A stretch of 64,000 nt of DNA from Paragordius varius (GCA_964247055.1 OZ176055.1:8122001-8186000); one strand, 5' to 3'. Positions 1 through 13,195 are shown, counted from the stretch's first letter. Translations and numbers: made by a program. Notes: generated from the sequence alone by a model not told the origin.

Positions 1-602
1 AATTGTGTAGGGATTCACAATTTCACCCCAAAGAATTGAAATACATGTATCGCATGTTTAAACAGGTTAACTAAAACCATACATTACAATATAAAATTTC
101 TCGTATAATTTGTCAAAAATAAAACTCTTTCAGTTGTGGGATAACAGTGTGACTTGGTTTCAGAAAAAATTAGCAGGTGAGTTTCAATATTTTTGGTTAA
201 AAAAGTTGCATTTTTTTGATATCAGGTAGCCTACTCGAGATACAATTTAGATAAAATGTCACAAAAGATACACATATATCAGGTGTAGTTACAAGTTTAT
301 ACCGATTTATTGGAAAAATGTTTTGAGATAATCTCTTATATTTTGATGTCAGCTCCCACACATTTCACCCATTCTCAGTAATATATGAAAGCCATGCCAA
401 ATAAACTAATTGCATTTTGGTGCAAACCATTGGTCAAGCCTTTCTCTTGCGCCTCATAATTATTGAAGTGCTGCTCTTCGAGGATCTGACCCATGATGCG
501 AACATGTCTAGTCAGATGGCGCTAGATCAAAAAAGCTAAGCAGACGCGAAAAAATATCTTTATAAGCGATTACAAATTCATTTCTGGTTCTGTTGTCTGA
601 GA

Positions 603-783
603 TGGAGCATGTCAGGTAACAAAGAAAAGTTGATATGTTTGCTAACCGATATGTCGTTTCCACTTAATGTTTACTCTTAAAATTAATCTGAATATTTGCG
701 TATTACCGGTTTTAGCGAGATTAAAAGTTAATAACAATATCGCTCTAATCTTACCAAACGTGCCGATGGACCAGCTTGACAAG
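603..783 (+). CDS. possible 5' exons of an unknown gene (partial)
   Basis: A 14-nt piece opening with ATG (603-616) ends at a GTAACA donor. A second piece (720-783), after a weak GCGAG acceptor, ends at a strong GTGAGC donor. The phases agree and the joined frame reads MEHVR, then LKVNNNIALILPN and PMDQLDK (26 residues). The surrounding 420-620 is less AT-rich than its neighbours, which fits a promoter or first exon. I do not recognise the protein and find no continuing exon; non-LTR fragments follow from about 1.5 kb. It could be chance. Confidence 0.2.
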
Positions 784-1484
784 GTGAGCACCATTTTTCC
801 GTTTTGAAATTACTTAATAAGAATATTTCTTATCGTTTGTCCCAATTCGATGCAGAAATAATTTTTGTTACGTTAAAGCCGGTTTACACAAGTCTTTTTA
901 CCATTTTTGCTCTTTGACGTTCATTCAAATTGTGTGAAACCCATTACTGAGGTTTTAATCATTCCCAGTGTTTGGAGATGTCTGCTGATTGTTTTTTGTG
1001 ATATATGTTATGCTTCTACAAATTGCCGATAAGTTTATTTTAGGCCAAACTTTTCCAGTTGTTTTTTTTCGCAGTTAAGTGGTTTACCCCACCCATAGTT
1101 TTTCATATATCGCACGAAACCTTGTTTTATGTTGTAATCGATAGGGGTTTACCATATGTTCCCACCCATCGATGACTTTTAGCCTTTTTCTTCTGATGGA
1201 AGAAAAGTGATGCGTGCCGCAATTCTTTTTTTTCATTCACAAAATTCCATATGAATACCAAATGAAAGACAAAAAGCTTCCTTTTATCTCCCTAAAAAAA
1301 TTTAATGTTTGTAATTTAATGTCAGACGAGCAAAAATGGGTCTGTATCAAATTAATCGTCTGCGTACTTCTCACTCACGCCTACTCGTAATTAAGCCGGT
1401 ATTAACTCATGACTACACCTGTTATAAACCAGGAATCGATGGTGTCTAAAAAATTAAAAAATACCTTTTATGATCATGAAAAAT

Positions 1485-2896
1485 TATTATTATTATTATT
1501 ACATTACATAATTTCACTCGTGAGAGCGGTCACGTTATACAACCTGTCTCGCCATAGTACTCTATCTATGGCGTCTTCTGCATAAGATCGTATTCCGATA
1601 GCTCTCTTTTTATTGTATCTATCCATTTCGTTTTAGACCGCCTACGTCCTCGTTTTCCCTGAACTATATGATTATCTATTATTTTTGCAATATAATTAGG
1701 ATCTTTTCTTTCAATGTGCCCGAACCAACGTAGCACATTTTTTGACATTCTTTCCACTATTGGTTTAACATCTGTGCCCCCACAAATAAATCTATTCTCA
1801 TCATTCTAAGCATTTTCATTTCAGTCACGTTAAAATGTCTTTCTTCGGATTTTTTGAGACCCCACGTCTGTGAATACATCATTAAGGGCTGGACAACTGA
1901 ACAGTATTACCTTTCACTCTAACATCAATATTTGGATCGCATAATACGCTTAAAATATTCTTCCAATTTACCCAGCTGCTCTTTATTCTTAAATTAATAT
2001 CATCGTTCAACTATCCATCAGAACTTAACATAGCCCCCAAATATTTTCAACTTTCTTTACCCCCCAACTATAATCAACCATTCTTTCATGTTGTGAACCC
2101 CCAAAAGTAATAAGTTCGGTTTTTGCTTTGATTAATTTCAGACCGTATTGATCCAGTATAACAACCCATCTGTTTACTGTTCGCTTTAACTCAATTGATG
2201 GATCAGACAAGATGATTATGTCATCTGGATACATTAAGTACAAACCTGAACTCACATTAACGACCTTGGCTACCTCCTCCATACAACAATAAGGGGCTGA
2301 TGAGCCTTGGTAGACTCTATGCTTTATTGAAAAGGGCTCTGATAAACCTTGTGGGGTTTTAATCCTGAAGGTGTGGGATTTTTACATTATTTGTACAACT
2401 TAATATAACTTTCTGGCACCTTTTTACGGCGGAGACTCCACCAAATAGATTCTCTAGGTTCTCTATGTCAATTAAAACCCTGTGTAATTCTTTCTTTTTT
2501 GCAATGTGTTTTTCAATAAACCTCCTAACCGCATGTATAGGATCTACTGTTTTTCCTGGCTTGAAACCAAATTGATTTCCTTCTATAGATATCATTTTCC
2601 TGATTCGTTTTTCAATTATTTTTTCGAAACAATTTCATGGTGTGCGACATTAGTTTTATACCTCTATAGTTACTACATTCATTTATATCACATTTTCATT
2701 TAAATAAAGGCACAGTTAAACTTTCCTTCCATTCAACCGGTATTTTATAAGTTGTAACAATTTTATTAAAAACACGCTCCAAGAAATTTAATCCAGCGTT
2801 TCCAAGCCTTTTCCAACAATTTATATTTATGTCGTCCGATCCTACAGCCTTGTTGTTTGGCATATCCTTGCTCAAAGAATTAAAAATTATAAGCAA
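1485..2896 (-). mobile_element. non-LTR retrotransposon fragment (RTE/endonuclease-RT type), degraded
   Basis: Read on the minus strand, pieces of a reverse transcriptase appear in their normal order. At 2896-2696 lies the NKAVGSDDI block followed by EWKESLTVPLFK. At 2595-2359 lies NQFGFKPGKT. At 2282-2025 lies the catalytic-loop equivalent MYPDDIIILS, where YADD is usual. At 1757-1566 lies the C-terminal signature RWFGHIERKD with GRRRSKTKW, typical of endonuclease-RT retroelements. The pieces are in different frames, so the copy is dead. A short TTA-repeat tract at 1485-1501 (TAA on the element strand) probably marks the 3' tail. The 5' endonuclease region is missing, so this is a 5'-truncated copy. 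Confidence 0.8.
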
Positions 2897-3460
2897 AGGA
2901 ATAAGCGCAGGATGGATTTACCAGGTTATGCGACTGCAATAAAAGGAAAAGATGGAAACTTGTTGTGCTAAAATGTCGAAATATTAAAAAGATGGAAAGA
3001 GTACTTTGTGAGTTTAAATCAAGGGGTAAACGATATCTTTTTGCCAAACACAATTGAAGTGACTAATAGACCAATAGAATCAATAACAGAAAAGGAGGTA
3101 GAATCTATTTGTTAGAAATGCCAAACAACAAGGCTGTAGGCTTGGACGACATAAATATATATTGTTGGAAAGTGCTTGGAAACGCTGGATTAAATTTCTT
3201 GGAGCGTGTATTTAATAAAGTTGTTTCCATTTATGAAATTCCGGTTGAATGGAAGGAAAGTTTAACTGTGCCTTTATTTAAAGGAAAAGGTGATATAAAT
3301 GAATGTAGTAATTATAGAGGGATAAAACTAATGTCGCACACCATGAATTTGTTTGAAAAAATAATTGAAAAACGAATCAGGAAAATGATATATATATAGA
3401 AAGAAATCAATTTGATTTCATGGCATGAAAGCCATAGACATGCGGTAAAAAAGTATATAA
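2893..3460 (+). mobile_element. second non-LTR retrotransposon fragment, opposite orientation
   Basis: This plus-strand copy belongs to the same family as the one at 1485-2896 and points the other way. Residues NNKAVGLDDIN, then EWKESLTVPLFKGKGD and SNYRGIKLMSHTMN, give the fingers and early palm of a reverse transcriptase at 3109-3399. Upstream, 2950-3108 still shows the linker seen in such elements (RWKEYF, then ITEKEVESI). Downstream, a decayed NQFGF block is visible near 3405-3440, after which similarity stops. Segment 3110-3400 is a close inverted copy of 2600-2870, so the two fragments form a large hairpin. Confidence 0.78.
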
Positions 3461-3752
3461 ATAGCATTAATTTTTATTTTCTTTATGAATTTTGAAACTG
3501 TACCGGTTCCTAATTTGATATTTGGTTTAAAAGTTATATAACAAGTGGGTGTTGCACAAAAACGTTTTAAATCTAACTCTGGTTTCAAAAATTAAATTAT
3601 GAAACAAAAATCGGTCGGGAAAACTTTAGAACATTTTCCATAAAATAGAAATTCTAGCATCAGTACATAGGCAAAAAAACAGAGCATTTATAAGTTTTTT
3701 ATTTATTTAATCGTTTGTTTTAATATATATTTTGTCCTCGACTTTTGTTTAG

Positions 3753-5074
3753 CATTGTCCGAACGGTTATATGACACTTGAAAGCTTTAACGAAATACTT
3801 AATTCAATCTTTCCAATCGGAGGTAATTTATTTAGAACATATGAATAGATGCTTCAAGATACGCAAAATATTTTTATTGTTGCTTTGACCTGCATAATAA
3901 TGGTTTGGTGGAATTTAAAGTATAACATAATATTTTTTAACATTATGCACAAATCATTCATTCCTTAGTCATTCGTAGAAACTTTATCCAAATTAAATTT
4001 TGGTACGACCCACGAAAAGGCCCAAATAATTTATAAAATGTATGACCCTTTGGGCCGTGGATACATTGATAAAAAATCGCTTCAGAACATTTTAAATAGC
4101 GTGTATGAATTGGCTGATATAAATTTGGAATCTAAGAAGGAAGTGGTTTCTCAAAAAGCCGATCTAATTTTGATGAAAGTATGATAATATATATTTTTTA
4201 TGAATATATATATACATATTTCGATTTATATATATATATATATATACATATTTCAATTTGTATCATGATTGGTAAAATCGCTTCTTAGAGTGAATTATAT
4301 ATAAATCCTATATATTATTTACTTCATTTTTATATAATGTAAATTATTACGTCAAAATTTTCCATAATATATTGAGTACAGCCATACCACTTTTCTATTA
4401 TTTGATCTAATCGTGTAAAAAAGCACAAAAAGTCCTAACAGTGGTATATTATACGGAAAAAAATGTTATCATACGTTTTTGATACCAAGTAAAAGGCATC
4501 CTAATATTTTAATAGCTTAACCTAAGATAACATTATCACATTAAATTGACCCTGAATATTACATATATCCACTTTCATTCACAATAAAAATAAATTTTGT
4601 ATTTCTGTGCTAGATAAATTATTGGGATTAATATTTTTCCATTAGTTTGGTTAATTATTATTTTTTAAAAAAATGCCAATTAATTTGTTTATATTAATTT
4701 TCTCGGACGGGCGGCATTTTCAAAATATATTAGCATTAAGTAATCTACAAGATTTCAAACACAAAGAAAACATATTATTTTCGCCAAAATTTGGAATAAA
4801 TTATTTAGAAAATTTGTTTGAAACGCGGGCTGCAAAATAAATTCAAGGGTCGTTGGACACCAATGATTCTACAATCTAGTCTGGAAAATTATTCAAAAAA
4901 GTGAATTAAACAAACTAATAAAGTGTGAGTTTTTTTAGCTCAGAGACAAATATCTTTAGGGTTGAAAGAAATATCTATGGTATATCACATATTTTTTACA
5001 CATAGGCTTGCCGTGAAAATAAATCAAAGCGAATAACATTGGAAGAATTTCAACACCTACTGGTAAATGAATGA
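3753..5074 (+). CDS. recoverin/NCS-family EF-hand protein, 5' end missing
   Basis: Four exons join in frame: 3753-3822, 3849-3919, 3969-4178 and 5006-5074 (TGA). The product begins HCPNGYMTLESFNEI and runs through FPIGDASRYAKYF, a pattern typical of recoverin and neuronal calcium sensor proteins (CPxG, FPxGDAS), which are small, often membrane-linked calcium switches. The first intron is only 26 nt. The calcium loops look weak: loop 2 (DLHNNGLVEFKS) lacks the closing Glu and loop 3 (DPLGRGYIDKKS) is poor in acidic ligands, so calcium binding may be reduced. The N-terminal exon, with any myristoylation site, was not found. GTAAAT at 5063 could also be a donor, so the 3' end is uncertain. Confidence 0.7.
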
Positions 5075-5923
5075 ATAGAGCGTAAGGCCCACCAATCTTT
5101 TTTAAAAAAATTTTTTTTTCATGCTTTTACTGTGATATATATTATATATTAACTTCAAAAACCAATTAATTAGTAAATTATTTATAATAATTGAAACACA
5201 TCTATGACATTGTATTATATATATATATATATATGTAATAATTAATTATGCTTTTCCCACAAAACTTTTTAGCAAAATTAATTACAAATCTTATATAAAT
5301 AAATGCATATATTATATTAATATAAATGCATGATAAAGGACCATGTACAATACCACATAGTATAATCATATAATTAAATAAAATGCAAATGTTGAAAAAA
5401 AAATTCCAAAAATTCTAAAAATATCACAAACATTACATGAAGATTCTAGTTTTAGAGATACGATAAAACAGCTTGATTATATATGATTAAAATAATCTAA
5501 TATAAAAATATAATTTGTAAATGCAGTGTATATAGTGAATAAAATGCTTAAAAATTGATCTGATCAATATTATGGCTAAAATGAAGGTAAGATAATAATA
5601 AAAAAATACTTGATATTAATATTATAGATTCCGTTTTCGATGGATATAGTAAATTTAAAATTATCCAGACAAAACACTTAATGACAAATATTTTCATAAA
5701 ACTTATACATAACTAATCAGTTTGCGTGGTAAATAGAGGGAATAAAGAAAATTGTTGATACACCAATTTAATTTTAAATTGTAACTGTATAGTTTGTGCA
5801 GTAGGATATTTTATTTCAAAAATATTTTGCCTTTTAGTTTTTTACGCTTTATCTGTATAAGTTCAATTTTTCCTGTAAATATACATATATATAGATGATT
5901 AAAATAACGCATAAAACATCGCT

Positions 5924-8900
5924 TTAATGTTTGTTAGTAAGAAGACCCGTCTTATAAAATTTGTGGAGTTGATTTTTAGCACAAACATTGTTGCTTGGTA
6001 ACGTTTCATTTTTCCCAGTTCCAGGTTTTCGTATAAGAGCCCTACATTCCTCAGCAGTGTTATTGGAAAAAACTGCATTTAGCGTTGAGGAAGTGGTCGA
6101 ACTTGACATTTGAATCGCCGTATTTTGCTGAGTATTATTCATTATAGAATTGGGGCCCTTACTAATTGTGGTTAGTTCGTTCCCACAATCATTTGTATTG
6201 ATATTTATGCCATCAACATCATCACCATGATTGGTAAGGTTAAGAGATGCTCTATTTTCTGCATTTTTTAAAATATAAAGGGGCATAGAAAATATTGTTA
6301 GAAAAAAATGAACAACACCCTAAGAGAATAAACCAATTTTATTGTCAAAAATCTCAAAAGGTTTATTAAATATGTTTGAGTTTTTTATGTTTGAGCTAAG
6401 TTTACTGGCAATTAACAAAATATTCACATATAATTAAAATGATGGCAGTTACCAAATAATCGTTTTAAAACTTGTTATATACGCAAAAAACGGTTTTTTT
6501 AAGTTTTTTCCCCCAATATTTAACATTATTCATTAGTTTTATATACAAAGGATTTTAGCATTTATTAGCAATCTTCGTATACATTTTATCATATAAATTT
6601 AACTCAACCTATAAGATCTTTTGATGGCACATTCCATAAATTGCGTAACTCATAAATTCTTTCCTCTACGCAAAAAGCAGATAATCTGGCTTCAGCATCT
6701 TGATCCCAGCAATGTTGAACTGTTTCTTTGAAAAATGTGATTGCCTTGAGAAAAAAAACCAATTAAAAACCAAATTTACATCAAACTTTAAACAGAACAG
6801 AGAAATTCTATGACGGTGTTTTTTTGAGTTGAAAGCAAAAAATATTATTTGGTTTATCGCCGATGATTAATTAACAATACAAATATTATTATCATAGATA
6901 TTTATTTATATTACAAGACTGAAAATTTATTAAAAAAATAATGATACGGTATCTAATCTCTTTTGTGTTATATCAGACTCTCATAATGTTACCAACGTCA
7001 TAAAATAATTATTATCATATATTTCATATTTAAATTTATTACTATTTATAAAATTAAATTAATTTTATCTATAAGTATTCTAAAAGGTTAAAATAATTTA
7101 CATTATAATGCGTAGTTTTCTCAATTTTGCTATTACATTTTATGTTGTAATTATTTAAAGTTGACTTACCTTCCTGAAAGGTTAATATTATTAGTATTTT
7201 AGAGCCCTCATTTGAGTCAAAAAAAGTAAAGGAAAAAAAACTATTTATTATGTCATATATCTGCAGAGACATATTAAATAATATTTGTCAGTAAAAATTT
7301 TGAATAATAATCATAATTATACGGTTTCAAAAAAGGGAAATATACCTTTATGTGAAAGCGAAGGTTTATTCTAACACTCTTTATTTGAAAAACAATAAAA
7401 AGGATAATCAAATGAAAACGCAAATAAAATTTGTTAGGATAAAGCAACATTTTTTCACGTTAAAACAACATTTTTTCAGTCAAAAGCAACATTTTTTGCA
7501 AGCAAACGCAACACTTTTTCAAGTAAAAACAAGTAAAAAAATGTAGCATTTGCTTGAAAAATTGTTGCTTTTGATCGAAAAATGTAGTCATACCTCATCA
7601 GTCTTCCATTCTTCCGGGAATATTGGTCGACATTTATTTCTGGCTACAATGACTTGCATATCCTCAAAGGTGGGATGTAGACCCACATCTTTTTGAAACG
7701 GTAATTCATATGGTAAAACTTCACAATCTAGCAAAACAAAAAATATAAATTGTTTAATTTGAAAAAATTTTTTTTACTCTTTATCAGAGGTTAAAAATAT
7801 GGAGAAATTATATTTTTAACAACAAAACACAAAAAAATTGAACTAATTGATGAAAGGTATTAATTTAGAGGTAATTATCCACAAAAACATTTTTAATGAT
7901 AAGCTAAGAAGATAATAAATGATCACACAATAATTTTAGTAATTAAAAAACTAAAATATGTATGTGTAAAAATACGTAGATATACAGTAAATATTGAAAA
8001 TATACGGATAAAGCGTAAATATATATAAACAAATATTTTTTTTCCAAAAAACAACCATAATTTTTAAATCTTAATTTTTGTATTAAATAGAGGTGTATAT
8101 TACTAAATTTAATTATTTAATTTACAATCGTAAAATAAACAAGCTATATAGAAAAATTAAGATTTAAAAAATGGTTGTCTTTTGAAAAAAAATTTTTCTT
8201 TTTATTTTCACCTAATTTTCCGTATAATTTCAATTATTACTGTAAATCACAAAAACTCTCCCGTTTGAAAACAATTAACTAAACGCATACTCTAAAAAAT
8301 ATAATATAGAAACTATGTGGGTGACGACAATGGGTTGTTAAACAAGATTCGTGTTAACGTCGTGAATAATGAAAGAAAATGAAAATAAATTTATTATAGA
8401 ATACTCAAGTTTTTTTAAAAAAAACTCCTGATGATGCCATTGGGCGAAAATTTGAGTCTATAATAAATTTATTTTTATTATCTTTCATTATTCACGACGT
8501 TAAAACGAATCTTACATAATAAAAAAAGACATTAATTAAATCAAAAAACGATCAAAAAAAAGATATAAACCATTTTTATATAAGTGAGAACATCGACGTG
8601 CAACTTCCCACATAACAAGAGAAAAGGCATAAATATCGACTTGTTTAAGGGCAGCTTCACAATCCCTCAAATTGATTGAGCCCTCCAAAACCTCAGGTGC
8701 CATATAACGAATAGTTCCAACCTACAAAGAAAAAAAACCCACAAAAAATTGAATTAAAATTTTAAAAAAATTATATGAAAAAAGTTATAAAATTAATTAA
8801 GTGTGCTATAATAAAATGAGAAAAGGTAAAATATTATAAATGACTGAAATCCATAAAAAATAAAAAAAAATAATTATATTTTAAAAAAGAAATCCAAAAA

Positions 8901-11900
8901 ACCTATATATAAAAATTTCAAAAAAACAATCAAAAAAAACTTATATATAAAAATTGAATTATCATAAAAAATTAAAATTTTATGATAACAAACTATATTT
9001 GTTGAGATAAATGGTTAAATAATATATAATAAAATAACTAAATGTTAAGTAAGTAAAAATCTATAAAACATAAGTCATTATATATAATCGAGTGAAAATC
9101 TATAGCAAAAAGTTTAATAATAAAAATATGGTACTAGGCTTGATTTTCATATGATATACTAATTCTCCTTTTATAAGAAATACAGGTATGTACAAAATAT
9201 ATATATAAAAAGATAAAAAATTCAAAATTAACAAAAATTATTAATATTTTTTTTTCAAAAATATATGTAAAATTTATTGTAATATATTCATAAAAATAAT
9301 TTACATCAGGCAGTGTTTTCTCTTTAAAAACGGTTGTTTGATTTTGTCTCATCATATCCTTTCCATTCAAACAGGCATTAGGTATTTTGGGTAATTTACC
9401 TTTTAAAAACAAATCAAATTTTTTTAAGTTGATATAAATATTTTAAAATTGGGATTTAACATAAAAAAGGACTATATTATCCAACAAATTTTAAACAAAA
9501 CCGTATATTTTGATCTTACATTAAAAATGAAGAAACAAAAACAAAAAAGTTTTTTTCAATATATACATCATTTTTCAGTCAAAAGTAACATTTTTTACAT
9601 AATTTTTTCAAACAGAGACAAGTGAAAAAATGTTGTTTTCGCTACAAGAAATGTTAAATTTTCTTGTAAAAATGTTGCGCTTGCTTGTAAAAATGGTATA
9701 AAAATAGGTGACTAAATTTTTACAACTTTCGATATTATGAATTGTGTGAAATATGGAATTAAGTATTCCTCAACTCAAATCCATATTTATAAACCCTAAT
9801 CATGGCGCTATATCACAAAATATAAATACACTGCTTTTTGATTTGTACATCATTTATTAACTTTACCTAATTACATTACATATTTTACGTCCCATCTATT
9901 CAAAATTTGACCATTTTATAGGTAAAAAACCATCTTAAAATGTTTTAAAATATTAAACTTTAAATTTTACCCTGTATCAATCCATTATGTGTCATAGAGT
10001 GTGAATTAACAAGCGGATAAGCAAATCCTAAATCACAAATAACGCATTTATTCCCAGCCTCCGATATCAAAATATTTCGTGTATTCAAGTCTCGATGTGC
10101 AATTGGTGGTTTACATAAATTATCTGTAAAATAAAACGGAAAAATGGATTAAAATAGTCTTTTGACCAAAGTTAACAAACTTTTTTGGGAGGCAATCTTT
10201 TTACTACTCTATTTTTTTATTAATTTGGAATTTACTTGTTAATGAAAAAAGGGTATCATTGGTAATAAATTGATTAGTTAAAATTTATTTTGCACCGTTC
10301 TCCGTATTACTTATTATTATGCAACATTTATGGAGATAAGTAACAGTTTATATATTTTAGAATTTCAAAACCACCTTTTCAAAACATAATATATTTTCGG
10401 CATTCTATAATAAAAACTTTACACAAAAAAATCTTTATATTTGGATAAAAATAAAATAGTATATATATATTATATATATCACTACCTCTGTAAATAAGTT
10501 TTTGTAGGTGAGATATTCCCTTAATAATAGTTTCCAAGATGTTCAAAAATTGTTGTATCGTGAGTATATTGTTCTAAATTATAAATATAAATTATCATAT
10601 AATTATTATAAGTTTGAAATTAAAAACATACTAATTTTTTAAAACCGATAGGGAGCATTAGAAAATTTTAACTACTATTTTTCAAATTATTCCCTTCATA
10701 AAAATATTTTTTTCTTAAATTTTTCAGATAAAATTAAAACACAAAATTTTTCGTAGTTATAAGGTTTCTGTGAGTATTAATTGACATTTTATCAAATCAA
10801 AGCCTAAATTTATAAAAAAGGATCGAAAATTAAAAAAATTACAATATAAACAGTGTATCCATCACCAAAATTAATCTTTTGGGAAAATATATCTGTAAAA
10901 AACTATAGTTCTGAATATAACATATTTTTATTTCAAATTAACTTTATAATTATACGGCAAAATTCGAATCAAAACTAAAGTAAATAGAAAAATCATTTTC
11001 ACAACTTTACAAATATATCATGTAATTAATTATACTTGTAGAAATGTTTGTAGAGATCCTTCAGACATATAATCAAAAACTAGCCAATATTCGGGCGAAA
11101 CGTTAGGAGCTAATTTAAATTCCCGAAAACCATGGAAATTAAGTATATTGGGATGTTTTAAACATGGGAGTGTGTATATCATTTTTTCATTTTGATAATA
11201 AGCAAGGTAAGCTTGTTTATACACTTTAACCACAACAATCTATCACATTATAGGGTATAAATTGCTGTAGAATTACAGTAAGATTAATAAATTATTATTA
11301 AGGAAAAAAAACAAATGAATATCCAAATAAAATAAATGATAGCTTATAATTGAAAAAATATGTTAAATGGTGTAAGTAGATACAATAGAAAGGATTCATC
11401 GAGGATCGTATATGGTTTATTTATTATAAATTTTGTTAACCATGTCCTAATTATTGTAGAGTTATCATAAATTAAATATGTAATCCAAGGGTGACACTGC
11501 CCTCCAAAATATTTCTCCTGCCCGCGACTAAATCGATAATTTATAATTATCAATATGCTAATTTACAAAAACTAAATAGTAAAATTGATAATTTTCAGCT
11601 AAATTTTGGCATAGCAAGCAAAAAATGTTTAAATAAATGGTAGTGGTTATTAGGTTCACAAATTTTTTATGGTTTATAAAGGGAATCTTATAAAGCTTTT
11701 GTTCATGCGCCTCGAATGCCGCACGGCACGTGTAACTTCTGAGTTAAAAATGCGACCCATAAAACCATTTCCTTTTGGAGACCCCGATAAAACTTATTAA
11801 ATTTATGATACTATTATATAAAATATACGACTCTCTTCAAAACCAGTTTTTTTTAAATATAATAAGATTACTTATGCTATTTACCATGGACTTTTCCAGA

Positions 11901-13195
11901 TTTTGGTTAATGTATTAATTGAAAACCTAATTTGTCTGTATTTTTAAGCAATATAATTAGTGAAAAACAACATTTTTTAAAAAAATATGATTCCAAAAAC
12001 ATAATTTATTGGTAAAAATGATTAAATATTTTAGATTATTTTATTTAACAAAATAGTCATGATGCGGATAAAATATCATCTTTACCATTATAAGCAAACA
12101 GTCTATTGTATATCAAAAAAATTGGAAACAAAAATTAATTGAAAAACTTAATTTAACAAAAATAGTTTAGGTTTACTTGGGAATTTTGGTTGGCTTCTGT
12201 ATTAGAAAGCAGTGCTGAGTCATCAGTAGTTTGAGATTTTATTCTGCCTTTCCAAATTATTCCATACCTTCCCCTTAACATATATATATAAAAAAATATT
12301 ATAAAACGGTACTTTGCAATGAAAAAACATTAAAAAATAATTATCAATAATAAAAAAATGCGAAATTATTTACACCTTATGTGTGATATATTTTTAATGG
12401 TTTTTGCATATCATAAATATATTTTGACAAAAAAATCAAAAATCAAATCGTTTTTACAAACCTGTCTAAAATTTCGATTAATTCGATTCGCGAAAGAACA
12501 TCCGATGAAACAATGTTAAAAGCTTGTTTGGTGGAATTATAAAGATCTTTTTTCAATTTAGCGTGATATCGGGCATACATACATTTAGTAAGAATATATA
12601 CCACGGTTGACAATATAAAAAATGAAATAACTCCAATCGTTATATAAAGTGGTAAATTATGCTTTCGATGTGATGTATCTAGAGGATCCGATTCTAAAAA
12701 AATGGATTCAACGCATAAAAATTACTTGAAAATTTGAGAGTTTTGGTTACGTTTTTAAAGACATATCGATATTTACGATTACAAAAGGTGCCAGAACAAC
12801 AGCAAAAGAGACTTTTAGGGAGTTTGTCATCTTCGACTAAGGAAATGCATTCCTTATTATTACATTGTTGACCGGCTGGGTTAGTCCAGCACCCTATCAA
12901 TTAAACAGTTTTTAATAGTAGTATATAATAATTATAAATAAATAATGTTTAAAATCAAAAAACCTTGTTTAATAATAGATTGATTATTTTTAATATCCCA
13001 CATCGTAAAACAATAATGCTTCCCAACAATGCATTGAACGGTATCAGGATCCAACAAAATTCCCATATCAGATATGTTTTGTCCATTATATATTTGATGA
13101 TATATATCTTTGAAGGCACATAATGTTACATCTTGGGCAAAAATTAAACCAAAACCACAAATAAAAGCAAGGCATATTTGCCGCATTGTGTTCAA
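5924..13195 (-). CDS. BMPR2: BMP type II receptor Ser/Thr kinase (BMPR2 / wishful thinking type)
   Basis: Twelve minus-strand exons: 13195-12964, 12893-12726, 12693-12462, 12273-12177, 11239-11036, 10573-10486, 10123-9971, 9399-9305, 8721-8571, 7727-7594, 6744-6609, 6258-5924; 2025 nt, 674 aa. A signal peptide ([17 protein letters not shown]) precedes a cysteine-rich ligand-binding domain starting CAFKD and ending [10 protein letters not shown], the BMPR2 pattern. A single membrane helix lies in exon 3 (about residues 149-169). The kinase has the Gly loop (RGRYG), Lys in [28 protein letters not shown] and [10 protein letters not shown]. Type II receptors bind BMP ligands at the surface and phosphorylate type I receptors. 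The DFG motif reads DLG, and the segment to GTIRYMAPE is longer than usual. The tail is short and rich in Asn, Ser and Thr, unlike the long vertebrate tail. Intron 2 is 32 nt; most others hold repeats. ATG 13186 would give a tighter signal peptide. Confidence 0.93.
7440..7590. repeat. short fold-back repeat with GCAACATTTTTTC units
   Basis: Several near copies of the unit GCAACATTTTTTC occur on the plus strand, followed by reverse-complement copies (AAAATGTAGC, AAAATTGTTGC). The whole can fold back. It lies in the BMPR2 intron between exons 10 and 11. A similar block lies at 9570-9700. Confidence 0.6.
7983..8245. mobile_element. family B MITE (about 260 bp, long inverted repeats)
   Basis: The ends read TACAGTAAATATTGAAAAT and, inverted, ATTATTACTGTA. 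Inside each end lies an arm carrying AACAACCAT and TTTAAATCTTAATTTTT, mirrored on the other side. There is no coding sequence. Relatives lie near 21350-21835, 30916-31172, 32600-32825, 35637-35905, 38810-39020, 56108-56358 and 59720-59845. Confidence 0.65.
8342..8514. mobile_element. near-perfect hairpin MITE
   Basis: Two arms of about 60 bp (8342-8402 and 8457-8514) are almost exact reverse complements. They carry GTTAACGTCGTGAATAATG on the left and its mirror on the right, around a 50-bp loop. The match quality suggests a fairly recent insertion in a BMPR2 intron. Confidence 0.75.
9570..9700. repeat. second GCAACATTTTTTC-type fold-back
   Basis: Units such as AGTAACATTTTTTAC are followed by inverse units (AAAATGTTGTTTTC, AAAATGTTGCGC). 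This is a looser relative of the block at 7440-7590, also in a BMPR2 intron. Confidence 0.5.
11700..11785. mobile_element. hAT-like MITE fragment
   Basis: The locally GC-richer text CGAATGCCGCACGGCACG followed by AAAAATGCGACCCA is shared with fragments at 52505-52612 and 60820-60945, and more weakly with the fuller element at 54009-54288. Only one end is present. It lies in the BMPR2 intron between exons 4 and 5. Confidence 0.5.

Noticed and set aside
131-177. Possible 47-nt exon (LWDNSVTWFQKKLA) between good splice signals
   Set aside because: It ends in phase 1, which does not fit the phase 0 start of the NCS gene exon at 3753, and no partner exon was found.
11344-11553. Minus-strand ORF of 69 aa inside the BMPR2 gene
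   Set aside because: It lies in the intron between exons 4 and 5; the receptor frame joins across it without a gap and it has no similarity to a kinase.
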